Part shown: in pieces, positions 31,873 to 39,928 of the stretch
How positions within the stretch are numbered: the stretch's first letter is position 1
Layout of the letters: every line of letters starts with the position of its first letter
Assembly (NCBI GenBank): GCA_027488975.1
Contig: JAIYAQ010000031.1
Location: 1-49,684 of the forward strand
Source of the DNA: Cyanobium sp. E1_MAG_00006
GTDB lineage: Bacteria > Cyanobacteriota > Cyanobacteriia > PCC-6307 > Cyanobiaceae
Reading direction: 5' to 3'
Length of the DNA: 49,684 nt
Made by a program: the position numbers and the translations under genes
The notes under the pieces: model-generated
Databases searched by the model: none
What the model was told of the DNA's origin: nothing
Seen by the model: the letters and a program-made list of their open reading frames with translations, nothing else

Positions 31873-32576
31873 ACGGTGGCGTTCCCGTAGTAGCGCTCGG
31901 CCAGCTGCTCACTGCTGCAGCCCCGCCGCCAGGCGCGCCGCAGCGCTGCATTGCGCCAGGCCGTGCGCAGCACGCCGTGGCGGTCCCAGCGGCGACCATC
32001 CACCTGCAGCGGGACCCCCAGGCTGCGGATGCTGGTGATGCGCCGCAGCCGCAGCATCAGATCCAGATCCTCCATCAGCGGCAGGGGCTGGACACCGCCG
32101 CAGCTCTCCAGCACCTGACGCGGCAGCAGCAGGCCCTGGTCGCCGTAGGGCAACTGCCGCAGGCGTGTGCGCCAGGCCACGGCGATCTCCAGCAGCCGCA
32201 GGTTCAGAGCAGCACCGCGCACCGCCAGATCGAAGCACCAGGCGCCCGGGCTGTCGGCTGCCGCTGCTGTGATGGTGCGCTGCACAGCCTCGGCCCAGCC
32301 CGGCTGCAGGCGGGCGTCAGCGTGCAGCAGCAGCAGCCAGGGAGCCATGCTGGCGGCGATGCCACGTTGCAGTTGCCGTCCACGGCCCCGGGCGCTGCGC
32401 AGCAGCCGCGCACCGGCCAGCTGCGCCAGGGTGCCGCTGCCATCGCTGCTGCCGCCATCCACCACCAGGCACTCCGCAATCAGGCCAGGCGGTGCTGTCG
32501 CCAGATCCGCCAGCAGCAGCGGCAGCCGATCGGCCTCCTCCAGGCAGGGGATCACCACAGCCAGTGGGGCCGCCAT
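31869..32576 (-). CDS. Family 2 glycosyltransferase (TIGR04283-like)
   Basis: The 235-residue GT-A protein starts MAAPLAVVIPCLEEADRLPL. It has CLVVDGGSSDGS, the metal-binding LLLHADARLQPG and PYGDQGLLLPR, then PLPLMEDLDLMLRL, as in the 'transferase 2, rSAM/selenodomain-associated' group TIGR04283. Some members are linked to arsenosugar biosynthesis, but no radical-SAM partner is present here, so the acceptor is unknown. The ATG overlaps the stop of the DUF2064 gene by one base, and these two families are found paired in many genomes. Confidence 0.85.
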   Translation of the reverse strand: MAAPLAVVIPCLEEADRLPLLLADLATAPPGLIAECLVVDGGSSDGSGTLAQLAGARLLRSARGRGRQLQRGIAASMAPWLLLLHADARLQPGWAEAVQRTITAAAADSPGAWCFDLAVRGAALNLRLLEIAVAWRTRLRQLPYGDQGLLLPRQVLESCGGVQPLPLMEDLDLMLRLRRITSIRSLGVPLQVDGRRWDRHGVLRTAWRNAALRRAWRRGCSSEQLAERYYGNATV

Positions 32577-33223
32577 CAGCGGCTCGAATGCTCCGCCCGC
32601 GGCCGCAGCCAGGGCTCGAGATCGCCGCGCCGGTCCAGGTCGTTCTGCCGCCGCAGCAGCGTGCAGGCGAGCTCCAGCTGGGCGGCCCGGCCCAGGGTGT
32701 CCGCCAGAACCTGCGAGCTCCCCCAGGCCACACCGCTCATCAACTTGGCGCCGGCCTGGGCAAATCCCTGGCGGTTTAGGCCGATCAGCCAGTAGCCGCC
32801 GTCGCCGGCCGGTCCCAGCACCAGGGGCTTGTGGTCCAGAGCGGCAAAGGCCGCTGTCAGATCGGTGCAGTCCAGGCCGGGAAGATCGCTGCCGATCAGC
32901 ACCACCTGCTCAGCGCCCGCCCTGAACCCCCGCCTGAGCTGCCGCTGCATGCGCGTGCCCAGGCCGCCGCCTCCCTGGGCCTGGCTCCGCTCTGCCCCGA
33001 GTTCCACCCCCCAGCGTCTGAGGGCCCTCGGCCCCAGGCCGTCAGCGGCCAGCCAGAGCTGCGCCCCGCTGCGTCCCGCTGCGGCCCTGGCCACCGCCAC
33101 GGTGTGGCGTGTGAGGGCCCACTGCATGTGTGCTGCCGCCACGGCCGAACCGCAACTGCGGGCCAGCCGCCGCTTGCACCGCCCTGGTGCCGGCCAGCGG
33201 GCCAGCACCACCAGGGTTCGCAT
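32576..33223 (-). CDS. DUF2064 family nucleotidyltransferase-like protein (TIGR04282)
   Basis: The protein starts MRTLVVLARWPAPGRCKRRL, close to the family motif for sugar-phosphate or nucleotide binding. VVLIGSDLPGLDCTDLTAAF and LVLGPAGDGGYWLIGLNR are hallmarks of the 'transferase 1, rSAM/selenodomain-associated' family (TIGR04282, DUF2064). A GT-A-like role in activating or transferring a glycosyl group is inferred from the fold and from the coupled glycosyltransferase. It overlaps both neighbours by one base. Confidence 0.85.
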   Translation of the reverse strand: MRTLVVLARWPAPGRCKRRLARSCGSAVAAAHMQWALTRHTVAVARAAAGRSGAQLWLAADGLGPRALRRWGVELGAERSQAQGGGGLGTRMQRQLRRGFRAGAEQVVLIGSDLPGLDCTDLTAAFAALDHKPLVLGPAGDGGYWLIGLNRQGFAQAGAKLMSGVAWGSSQVLADTLGRAAQLELACTLLRRQNDLDRRGDLEPWLRPRAEHSSR

Positions 33224-34377
33224 CAGCGTTGCCGAGGCAGTTCAGCAGGTTGCAGCTTCAGGTTCAGCTGGCTGGCGCCCCGCTGGACCTGCAGGCTCAG
33301 GCTCTGGCCCACCTGGCCCTGGTCCACGGCCACCTGCACTTCGGAGGGATTGTCCACGTCGGTGCTGCCCACCTTCTCGATCAGATCGCAGGGGCGCAGG
33401 CCACCGCGTTCGGCCGGGCTGCCGGGCATCACCTCCACCACCACCACGCCGTTGGTTTCCGGCAGGCGGCATTCGGCGTTGGTGGCGTTCACCTCACGGG
33501 CCAGCTGGGGTGTGAGCGCCTGAAGCCGCACACCGATGTAGGGGTGCGAGGCGCGGCCCCGCTCAATGATCTGGGCGGCGATCTGCCGGCCCAGGTTGAT
33601 CGGGATCGCGAAGCTCAGGCCGGCGCCCGGTGCCTGGCGGATGGCGGTGTTGATGCCGATCACCTGGCCGCGGTCATTGATGAGCGGGCCGCCGCTGTTG
33701 CCGGGGTTCACGGCCGCATCGGTCTGGATGTAGGGCACCCGCTGGCCCTCGCCAATGGCGTTGGTGCGCTGCACGGCGCTGATGATCCCCGCCGTCACCG
33801 TGTTGTCGAGGCCGAGGGGGTTGCCGATGGCGATCGCCCATTCACCAGGGCGAACCTTGCTGGAATCCCCCAGCGGTGCCACCGGCAGCCCGCTTGCCGC
33901 CACCTTCACCACCGCCACGTCGGTCACGGGGTCGGCGCCGAGCACCTTGCCGCTGTAGCTGCGGCCGTCCGGCAGGGTCACATCCACCTCATTGGCCCCA
34001 TCCACCACGTGGGCGTTGGTGAGGATCACCCCATCGGAGCGGGTGATGAAGCCCGAGCCCTGGCCCTGCTGCTGCTGGATCGAGGGACCGCTGCCGAACA
34101 GCCCGCCGAGTGGGTTGATCACGCGCCGCACCGTGTCGATCCGCACCACCGCCGGCCCCACCTTGGCCACGGCGTTGACGATGAAGTTGTTGCCTGGCTG
34201 CAGCGGGGCGCTGGGGGGGGCATCGCTGACACGGGCCGGGTCGCCGCCTTTGCCGCCCAGGCCTGGCAGCCCGGACAGCCCGTCCCGGCAGCCGCTGAGC
34301 GTGAAGCTGGCCAGGCTGATGCCGAACATGGTGGCCAGCACCGTGGCGTGGCGGTGCACACGCGACTGTGGGGTCAT
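33223..34377 (-). CDS. HtrA/Deg-type serine protease with PDZ domain, probable lipoprotein
   Basis: The 384-residue protein has a hydrophobic N-terminus followed by a lipobox-like LSGC with C30, so it is probably lipid-anchored. The trypsin-like domain has the full triad: H123 in LTNAHVV, D153 in VTDVAVV and S228 in NPGNSGGP. One PDZ domain follows, from about residue 280 (YIGVRLQALTPQ, GVVVVEVMPGSPAERGGLRP). This is the single-PDZ layout of cyanobacterial HhoA/HhoB/HtrA, which degrade damaged periplasmic or thylakoid-lumen proteins. It is the first gene of a three-gene run joined by one-base stop-start overlaps to the DUF2064 and glycosyltransferase genes. Confidence 0.9.
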   Translation of the reverse strand: MTPQSRVHRHATVLATMFGISLASFTLSGCRDGLSGLPGLGGKGGDPARVSDAPPSAPLQPGNNFIVNAVAKVGPAVVRIDTVRRVINPLGGLFGSGPSIQQQQGQGSGFITRSDGVILTNAHVVDGANEVDVTLPDGRSYSGKVLGADPVTDVAVVKVAASGLPVAPLGDSSKVRPGEWAIAIGNPLGLDNTVTAGIISAVQRTNAIGEGQRVPYIQTDAAVNPGNSGGPLINDRGQVIGINTAIRQAPGAGLSFAIPINLGRQIAAQIIERGRASHPYIGVRLQALTPQLAREVNATNAECRLPETNGVVVVEVMPGSPAERGGLRPCDLIEKVGSTDVDNPSEVQVAVDQGQVGQSLSLQVQRGASQLNLKLQPAELPRQR

Positions 34378-34471
34378 GCGAAGAGCCGAACGGCCAGGGT
34401 TGGATTTGGCTTCATTAAAGACGGACCAAGCGGCGCCTCGCCCTTAAGATCCGACCCCGGGGTGGTTGGTC

Positions 34472-35926
34472 GTGGCGGTGCAGCAGGGGGACGAGCTGTG
34501 GCGTCAGGTTCAGCAGGCCCTGCAGGGCAATCTCTCCAAGCCCACCTTCGAGACCTGGATCCGGCCGGCCGTCTGCTCCGTGCTCCAGTCGGACCAGCTG
34601 GAGCTGCTGGCTCCCAATGCCTTCGCCTGCACCTGGCTGCGAAAGAACTACCTCACCACCATCGCCGCAGTGGCCAGCGAGATCGCCGGTCGCCGGATCA
34701 GTGTCGTGGTGGAGGCCGCTGCCGATGAGGCTGCAATCGACGCTGGCCTCCGCACGGCGGCCGGGGCTGCGCCTGTCGGCGAATCGCGCGATGGCCGCAA
34801 TGGTCACCAGGCGAATGACAGCCTCGGCGGCAATGGCACCTCCGCCGCCACCACAGCCTCCGCCACCGCCACCGGTGAGACGCCGCGACGCCTCGTGCCG
34901 GGGCTGAATCCCCGCTACGTGTTCAACCGCTTCGTGGTGGGCCCCAACAGCCGCATGGCCCATGCGGCGGCCCTGGCTGTGGCGGAAGCCCCCGGCCGCG
35001 AGTTCAACCCGCTGTTCCTCTGCGGTGGTGTGGGTCTGGGCAAGACCCACCTGATGCAGGCCATCGGCCACTACCGGCTTGAGATCGATCCCGAGGCCCG
35101 CGTGGCCTACGTGAGCACCGAGACCTTCACCAATGATCTGATCCAGGCCATCCGCAAGGACGGCATGCAGAAGTTCCGCGACCGCTACCGCGCCGCCGAT
35201 CTGATCCTGGTGGACGACATTCAGTTCATTGAAGGCAAGGAATACACCCAGGAAGAGTTCTTCCACACCTTCAACGCCCTGCATGAGGCCGGCCGCCAGA
35301 TCGTGATCGCCTCCGATCGCCCCCCCTCCCAGATCCCGCGCCTACAGGAGCGCTTGATTTCGCGCTTTTCGATGGGCCTGATCGCCGACATCCAGGCCCC
35401 CGACCTGGAAACCCGCATGGCGATCCTGCACAAGAAGGCCGAGCAGGAGCGCGTCAGGCTGCCGCGCGATCTGATTCAGTACTTGGCTGGCCGCTTCACC
35501 TCCAACATCCGCGAGCTCGAGGGCGCCCTCACCCGGGCGGTGGCCTTCGCCTCGATCACCGGCCTGCCGATGACGGTGGAATCGGTGGCGCCGATGCTCG
35601 ATCCCAGTGGCTTGGAGGTGGAGGTCACGCCGGCCCAGGTGCTGGGCAAGGTGGCGGAGGTGTTCGGGGTTTCGGTGGAGGAGATGAAGAGCCCGAGCCG
35701 CAAGCGGGCGGTGAGCCAGGCCCGCCAGGCGGGCATGTATCTGATGCGTCAGAGCACCAACCTGTCGTTGCCGCGCATCGGTGATGAGTTCGGCGGCAAG
35801 GATCACTCCACGGTGATGTACGCCGTGGATCAGGTCGAAAAGAAGATCAACGCCGATCCACAGCTAGGCCGTCAGCTGCAGCAGGTGCGCGACCTGCTGC
35901 AGATCGATTCACGTCGTCGGCGCTGA
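34472..35926 (+). CDS. dnaA: Chromosomal replication initiator DnaA
   Basis: All four domains are visible. The N-terminal domain reads [25 protein letters not shown]-rich linker runs over about residues 100-140. The AAA+ core starts at [20 protein letters not shown], with Walker [11 protein letters not shown] and Walker [10 protein letters not shown]. The DNA-binding domain has [20 protein letters not shown] and [11 protein letters not shown]. The GTG at 34472 has a GGGGTGG sequence about seven bases upstream and is preferred over the TTG at 34466. The protein unwinds the origin after binding DnaA boxes; none is evident in the 94 bp upstream. It is convergent with cbbX. Confidence 0.95.
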   Translation: MAVQQGDELWRQVQQALQGNLSKPTFETWIRPAVCSVLQSDQLELLAPNAFACTWLRKNYLTTIAAVASEIAGRRISVVVEAAADEAAIDAGLRTAAGAAPVGESRDGRNGHQANDSLGGNGTSAATTASATATGETPRRLVPGLNPRYVFNRFVVGPNSRMAHAAALAVAEAPGREFNPLFLCGGVGLGKTHLMQAIGHYRLEIDPEARVAYVSTETFTNDLIQAIRKDGMQKFRDRYRAADLILVDDIQFIEGKEYTQEEFFHTFNALHEAGRQIVIASDRPPSQIPRLQERLISRFSMGLIADIQAPDLETRMAILHKKAEQERVRLPRDLIQYLAGRFTSNIRELEGALTRAVAFASITGLPMTVESVAPMLDPSGLEVEVTPAQVLGKVAEVFGVSVEEMKSPSRKRAVSQARQAGMYLMRQSTNLSLPRIGDEFGGKDHSTVMYAVDQVEKKINADPQLGRQLQQVRDLLQIDSRRRR

Positions 35927-35966
35927 TCATGTCGTCGGCGCTGAGGCTGCGGCCTGGCTGGGATCG

Positions 35967-36941
35967 TCAGCTGGCTGTCAGCGGGGCGGCCGGATCGAGG
36001 CCCTCCACTTCGCCGGAGAAAACGCGGCTGGCGGTGATGTCCTCCGCTTCCAGAGTGATCAGATCCAGCTTGGTGATGCCGCCACTGGTCATGCGGTTGA
36101 ACAGGCGGTTGGCCTGGCGCATGCGGGCTCGGTCGATCGCATTGCGGATCGAGCGGGCATTGGCGAAGAAGGGCAGCTGCATGCGCCGCTGGATGTAGTC
36201 GGCGAAGGCGGCCAGGGCTTCTTCACTGAAGCGGTAGTTCTCTTCCGCGAGGATCAGTTGCGCGATCGCCAGCAGCTCCTTGGCGGAGTAATCGGGGAAA
36301 TCGATGTGGTTGGCCACCCGCGAGGAGAGCCCAGGATTGCTCTGGTAGAACACATCCATACGCTCCTTGTAGCCGGCGAAGATCACCACCAGATCATCGC
36401 GATTGTTCTCCATCACCTGCAGCAGGATTTCAATCGCCTCGGCGCCGTAATCGCGCTCGTTCTCCGGGCGGTAGAGGTAGTAGGCCTCATCGATGAACAG
36501 CACGCCGCCCATCGCCTTCTTGAGCATCTCCCGTGTTTTCGGCGCGGTGTGGCCGATGTACTGCCCCACCAGATCGTCGCGGGTGGCGGTCACCACGTGG
36601 CCCTTGCGCACATAGCCGAGCCGGTGCAGGATCTGCGACATCCGGGCCGCCACCGTGGTCTTGCCGGTGCCGGGGCGGCCGGTGAATGACATGTGCAGGC
36701 TCGGCGCCGTGGTGGCCAGCCCCACTTGCTTCCGTGCCCGTTCCACCACCAGCAGGGCGGCGATCTCGCGGATGCGGGTCTTCACGGGTCGCAGGCCGAT
36801 CAGCTCCTGATCGAGCTGCTCAAGCACCTGCTGCACCTGGGCTCCCTCAAAGGCCGCCTCCAGGTTCACCGGTGTGTCGTCAGGTGCCTGCTGCGGCTCA
36901 GTGCTGCCGGCTGGCCGGGCGTGGTGCTCAGAGGAGGCCAT
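35967..36941 (-). CDS. cbbX: CbbX, AAA+ RuBisCO activase
   Basis: The protein has a CbbX/CfxQ layout: [20 protein letters not shown], Walker [30 protein letters not shown], Walker [12 protein letters not shown] and the arginine-finger region. In red-type systems CbbX pulls the RuBisCO large-subunit C-terminus through its pore to release inhibitory sugar phosphates. Alpha-cyanobacterial copies are encoded with the alpha-carboxysome, as here. The ATG at 36941 overlaps the end of acRAF by 14 bp; an ATG at 36962 is also possible. It is the last gene of the minus-strand supercluster. Confidence 0.9.
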   Translation of the reverse strand: MASSEHHARPAGSTEPQQAPDDTPVNLEAAFEGAQVQQVLEQLDQELIGLRPVKTRIREIAALLVVERARKQVGLATTAPSLHMSFTGRPGTGKTTVAARMSQILHRLGYVRKGHVVTATRDDLVGQYIGHTAPKTREMLKKAMGGVLFIDEAYYLYRPENERDYGAEAIEILLQVMENNRDDLVVIFAGYKERMDVFYQSNPGLSSRVANHIDFPDYSAKELLAIAQLILAEENYRFSEEALAAFADYIQRRMQLPFFANARSIRNAIDRARMRQANRLFNRMTSGGITKLDLITLEAEDITASRVFSGEVEGLDPAAPLTAS

Positions 36942-37182
36942 CGATCGCCGCGGCGAAGGCATGGTCAGCCTCGCCGATCGGCGCGTCCTCGGACTCGGCC
37001 CGTAGGGTGATGTTCACGTAGGTGCGACCGAAGCTGATGTCCGGGTAGCGGCCCTGCTGTTCGCAGAAGTCGTTGAGGCGGTCCAGGAAGTCGCGGTTGC
37101 TGGCGTAGTCCTCGAACTCGACGCGCCGCTCCAGCCACTCCACACGATCGGGCTTGGGGCGGGGGTTCCACTGGTGCTCCAT
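36928..37182 (-). CDS. acRAF: Alpha-carboxysome RuBisCO assembly factor (PCD-like)
   Basis: The 84-residue protein reads [20 protein letters not shown], then [37 protein letters not shown] and [14 protein letters not shown]. It resembles the pterin-4a-carbinolamine dehydratase fold without that enzyme's catalytic histidines. This is the acRAF group that assists form IA RuBisCO assembly near alpha-carboxysomes. Its position between chpX and cbbX supports the call. The gene overlaps cbbX, so both should be made together. Confidence 0.85.
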   Translation of the reverse strand: MEHQWNPRPKPDRVEWLERRVEFEDYASNRDFLDRLNDFCEQQGRYPDISFGRTYVNITLRAESEDAPIGEADHAFAAAIDGLL

Positions 37183-37214
37183 GGGCTCAGGCTAGAACTC
37201 CGCCGGCACGGGCC

Positions 37215-38357
37215 TCAGAGCGCCAGGCAGTCGGTGCGGCCGGCTGCCAGGCGCGTGGCCCAGGCCTGGGCGTAAGCGGCGTTGGCGCTGCGCTGAACCG
37301 GATCCTGGCTGTCGAGCGGGTGGGGCATCGTGCCGTTGATGGCGGCGTTGGTGACGCAGAACATCGCCTTCTGGAAGCTCATGCAGATCTTCACCCGCAC
37401 ATCCCCTTCGCCGCGGCTGCGCTGCAGGTACCAGGTGTGCAGGGCTTCGGGCAGGTGGCGGTACATGTCCTGCATCAGCAGGCTCGGCGGAATCCCGGCG
37501 CCCATGGTGGGCAGCGGATCGGCGTAGAGCGCTCCGTAGGCGAACTGAGCCTGATCGGGGGAGATCTGCTGGGCCTGGGCGTTGAAGCTCACGGTGCCCA
37601 GGAAGGGCGTGCCGCGCAGGAACACCGCTTCCACATAGGGCACGGCCACATCCACCAGGAAGGTGAGGTTCGCTTCTGGCGGCAGGATCCAGAACTGCTC
37701 ACCGCCGATGCTCACCCCGTACTGGATCGGATTGGCTGCGGCCGCCACCAGCCCGTCCTTGATGAAGTCCACCACCGCCGGGATCGAGCGCACGCGGCCG
37801 TCGCGTTCGGCCGCCGCCAGATCAAGGAATAGATCGCTCATCACCCGCCAGAACTGGCCCAGGGCATGGGTGGTGGCGGCGGTGCGGATCAGCTCCGGCA
37901 GGAAGGCGGGCGCCAGGGGATGCAGCAGGGCCAGCAAGGGATCACGGCGCCGCTTGGCGGCGATGACCCCCGCGCAGTTGGCGGCGAAGGCCTCGCCATC
38001 GAAGTAGGCATCCATGCCGCCTGTGCCGTGCCAGAGCATGGCCTTCATGCAGTACTCGGCATACTCGAAGTTGATGCGGTCGTGGTTGAGGTGCCGCCAG
38101 ATCTTGGCGGGGCTGAGATCGCCATCCAGATACTTGAACAGCGCCAGTGGGTTGAGGAACTGATGCTCGGCCTGATAGATCAGGTTCTTGCTGTAGGCAT
38201 CGAGCACGATGCCGTAGCTCTCGAGCACAGCCACCACCTGGAGCAGGTGGTCGGCGCTGTCGTTCAGCAGGGTCTGGCCGGCCAGCAGCCGTGCCTGGAT
38301 CTCCTCCCGGTTGAGGGAAGGATTGGCCTGAACGAGCTCGGCGGGAATAATCGGCAT
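37215..38357 (-). CDS. cupB: CO2 hydration protein ChpX/CupB
   Basis: The 380-residue soluble protein matches the ChpX/ChpY family along its length, for example LLQVVAVLESYGIVLDAYSK, YQAEHQFLNPLALFKYLDGD and HLNHDRINFEYAEYCMKAML. It binds the NDH-1MS/MS' complexes on the thylakoid and converts CO2 to bicarbonate, trapping inorganic carbon in the cytoplasm. Association with ndhD4 and ndhF4, one base after the ndhD4 stop, points to the ChpX (CupB) constitutive type rather than ChpY. acRAF follows 32 bp later. Confidence 0.88.
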   Translation of the reverse strand: MPIIPAELVQANPSLNREEIQARLLAGQTLLNDSADHLLQVVAVLESYGIVLDAYSKNLIYQAEHQFLNPLALFKYLDGDLSPAKIWRHLNHDRINFEYAEYCMKAMLWHGTGGMDAYFDGEAFAANCAGVIAAKRRRDPLLALLHPLAPAFLPELIRTAATTHALGQFWRVMSDLFLDLAAAERDGRVRSIPAVVDFIKDGLVAAAANPIQYGVSIGGEQFWILPPEANLTFLVDVAVPYVEAVFLRGTPFLGTVSFNAQAQQISPDQAQFAYGALYADPLPTMGAGIPPSLLMQDMYRHLPEALHTWYLQRSRGEGDVRVKICMSFQKAMFCVTNAAINGTMPHPLDSQDPVQRSANAAYAQAWATRLAAGRTDCLAL

Positions 38358-38358
38358 G

Positions 38359-39915
38359 TCAGCCCACCCCCCCAGCGCTCACTGCGGATGCCAGGCCGGA
38401 TGCCAGGCCGGAGGACAGTTGCGAGGCCGAGGCCATGGTGGTGGTGGCCACCTCGCTGAGCCGACTGAGGCTGGAGGGCAGCAGGCCCAGGACCACAACG
38501 GCAGCCACCAGGGCGATGGCGGGAATGGTTTCCCTTGGCGCCACCGGCGCCAGGCGCACATCCAGGCGGGTATCCACCAGGGCATCGCCCGTGGTTGGGG
38601 TGATGGCCAGCCGGCCGAAGAAGGCGCGGTTCACCAGCAGCAGGAAGTACACGGCCGTCAGGCCGGAGCCCACCATCGAGAGCAGCGTGGCAACCGGAAA
38701 CTCGGTGATGCTGCCGCGGAACACCAGGAACTCGGAGATGAACCCCGCCATGCCGGGCAGGCCTGCGCTGGCCATCACACCCACGATCATCAGTGAGCCG
38801 GTGAAGGGCAGGCCCTTCTCGGGATTGAGCAGGCCGCGCAGCACCTCCAGATCGCGAGTGCCGGTCTTGCGGTACACGATCCCCACCAGCAGGAACAGCA
38901 GGGCCGAGATCAGGCCGTGGCTCACCATCTGGAACACAGCCCCGAGCAGGCTCACCGGCGTGTTGGCCGCGGCGGCCAGCAGCACATAGCCCATGTGGCC
39001 CACGGAGCTGTAGGCCACCATCCGCTTCATGTCGGTCTGGGCGATGGCGGCCAGGGAGCCGTAGAGCACCGAGATCGCCGCCCAGATTGCCAGGGCAGGC
39101 GCCAGCTTGGCCCACGCCTCGGGGAACAGCCCCAGGCCGAAGCGCAGCAGCCCATAGGTGCCGAGCTTGAGCAGCACCCCGGCGAGCAGCACCGACACCG
39201 GCGTGGAGGCCTGGGTGTGGGCATCGGGCAGCCAGTTGTGCAGCGGAACCAGTGGGATCTTGATGCCGAAGCCGATCAGCAGGGCCCCCAGCAGGAGCAG
39301 CTGGCCCCCCATCGACAGGCGCTCACTCAGCACCGGTGTGAGGCTGAAGTCCACGCTGCCGGTGAGCAGTGCCAGCCCCAGGAAGGCACCCAGGATCAGC
39401 ATCCCGGAGATGGCGGTGAAGATCAGGAACTTGGTGGCGGCGTAGGTGCGGTTGGTGCCGCCCCACACGGAGATCAGCAGCCAGAGCGGAATCAGCTCCA
39501 GCTCATAGAAGAGGAAGAACAGCAGCAGGTTCTGGGCCAGGAAGGCGCCGTTCACAGCACCGCTGATCAGCAGAAGCATCGCGAAGTAGATGCGCGGCCG
39601 CTTGTCGATGTCGCGGGTGATCACCGCGGCCACCAGGCTCAGGGCGGCGTTGATCAGCACAAGCGGCAGGGAGAGGCCATCGATGCCGAGGCTGTAGTCG
39701 AGGCCGATGCCCGGCACCCAGGGCTGCAGCTCAACCAGCTGCATGCCGCTCTGGTGCACATCGAAGCGGCCCAGGGCCACCAGCGAGAGCAGCAGCTGCA
39801 CGCTGAGAATGGCGATGGCGATCAGGCGCAGTCGCTGCGGGCTGGGCGACGACGGCCAGAGCAGCAGGGCCAGGGTGCCGAGGAAGGGAACGAGCAGCAG
39901 GGAGGAGAGCAACAT
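38359..39915 (-). CDS. ndhD4: NDH-1 subunit NdhD4 (NuoM-like)
   Basis: The 518-residue polytopic membrane protein has about 14 hydrophobic segments. It has NuoM landmarks, such as GIDGLSLPLVLINAALSLVA, FFLFYELELIPLWLLISVWG, VPLHNWLPDAHTQASTPVSV and AYSSVGHMGYVLLAA, and a proton-antiporter-type core. With NdhF4 and ChpX it forms the distal arm of the CO2-uptake NDH-1MS' complex. The number 4 is assigned from the cluster context. It follows ndhF4 by 13 bp. Confidence 0.9.
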   Translation of the reverse strand: MLLSSLLLVPFLGTLALLLWPSSPSPQRLRLIAIAILSVQLLLSLVALGRFDVHQSGMQLVELQPWVPGIGLDYSLGIDGLSLPLVLINAALSLVAAVITRDIDKRPRIYFAMLLLISGAVNGAFLAQNLLLFFLFYELELIPLWLLISVWGGTNRTYAATKFLIFTAISGMLILGAFLGLALLTGSVDFSLTPVLSERLSMGGQLLLLGALLIGFGIKIPLVPLHNWLPDAHTQASTPVSVLLAGVLLKLGTYGLLRFGLGLFPEAWAKLAPALAIWAAISVLYGSLAAIAQTDMKRMVAYSSVGHMGYVLLAAAANTPVSLLGAVFQMVSHGLISALLFLLVGIVYRKTGTRDLEVLRGLLNPEKGLPFTGSLMIVGVMASAGLPGMAGFISEFLVFRGSITEFPVATLLSMVGSGLTAVYFLLLVNRAFFGRLAITPTTGDALVDTRLDVRLAPVAPRETIPAIALVAAVVVLGLLPSSLSRLSEVATTTMASASQLSSGLASGLASAVSAGGVG

Positions 39916-39928
39916 CGATCGAATCTCC

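Noticed and set aside
33130-34728. A 532-codon plus-strand frame antisense to htrA
   Set aside because: No family resemblance; it is the complement of a complete Deg protease and reads into dnaA in the wrong frame.
36928-37215. A missing csoS1D gene between chpX and acRAF
   Set aside because: The gap is only 32 bp. In related genomes csoS1D can lie upstream of csoS1/rbcL, outside this window, so absence here means little.
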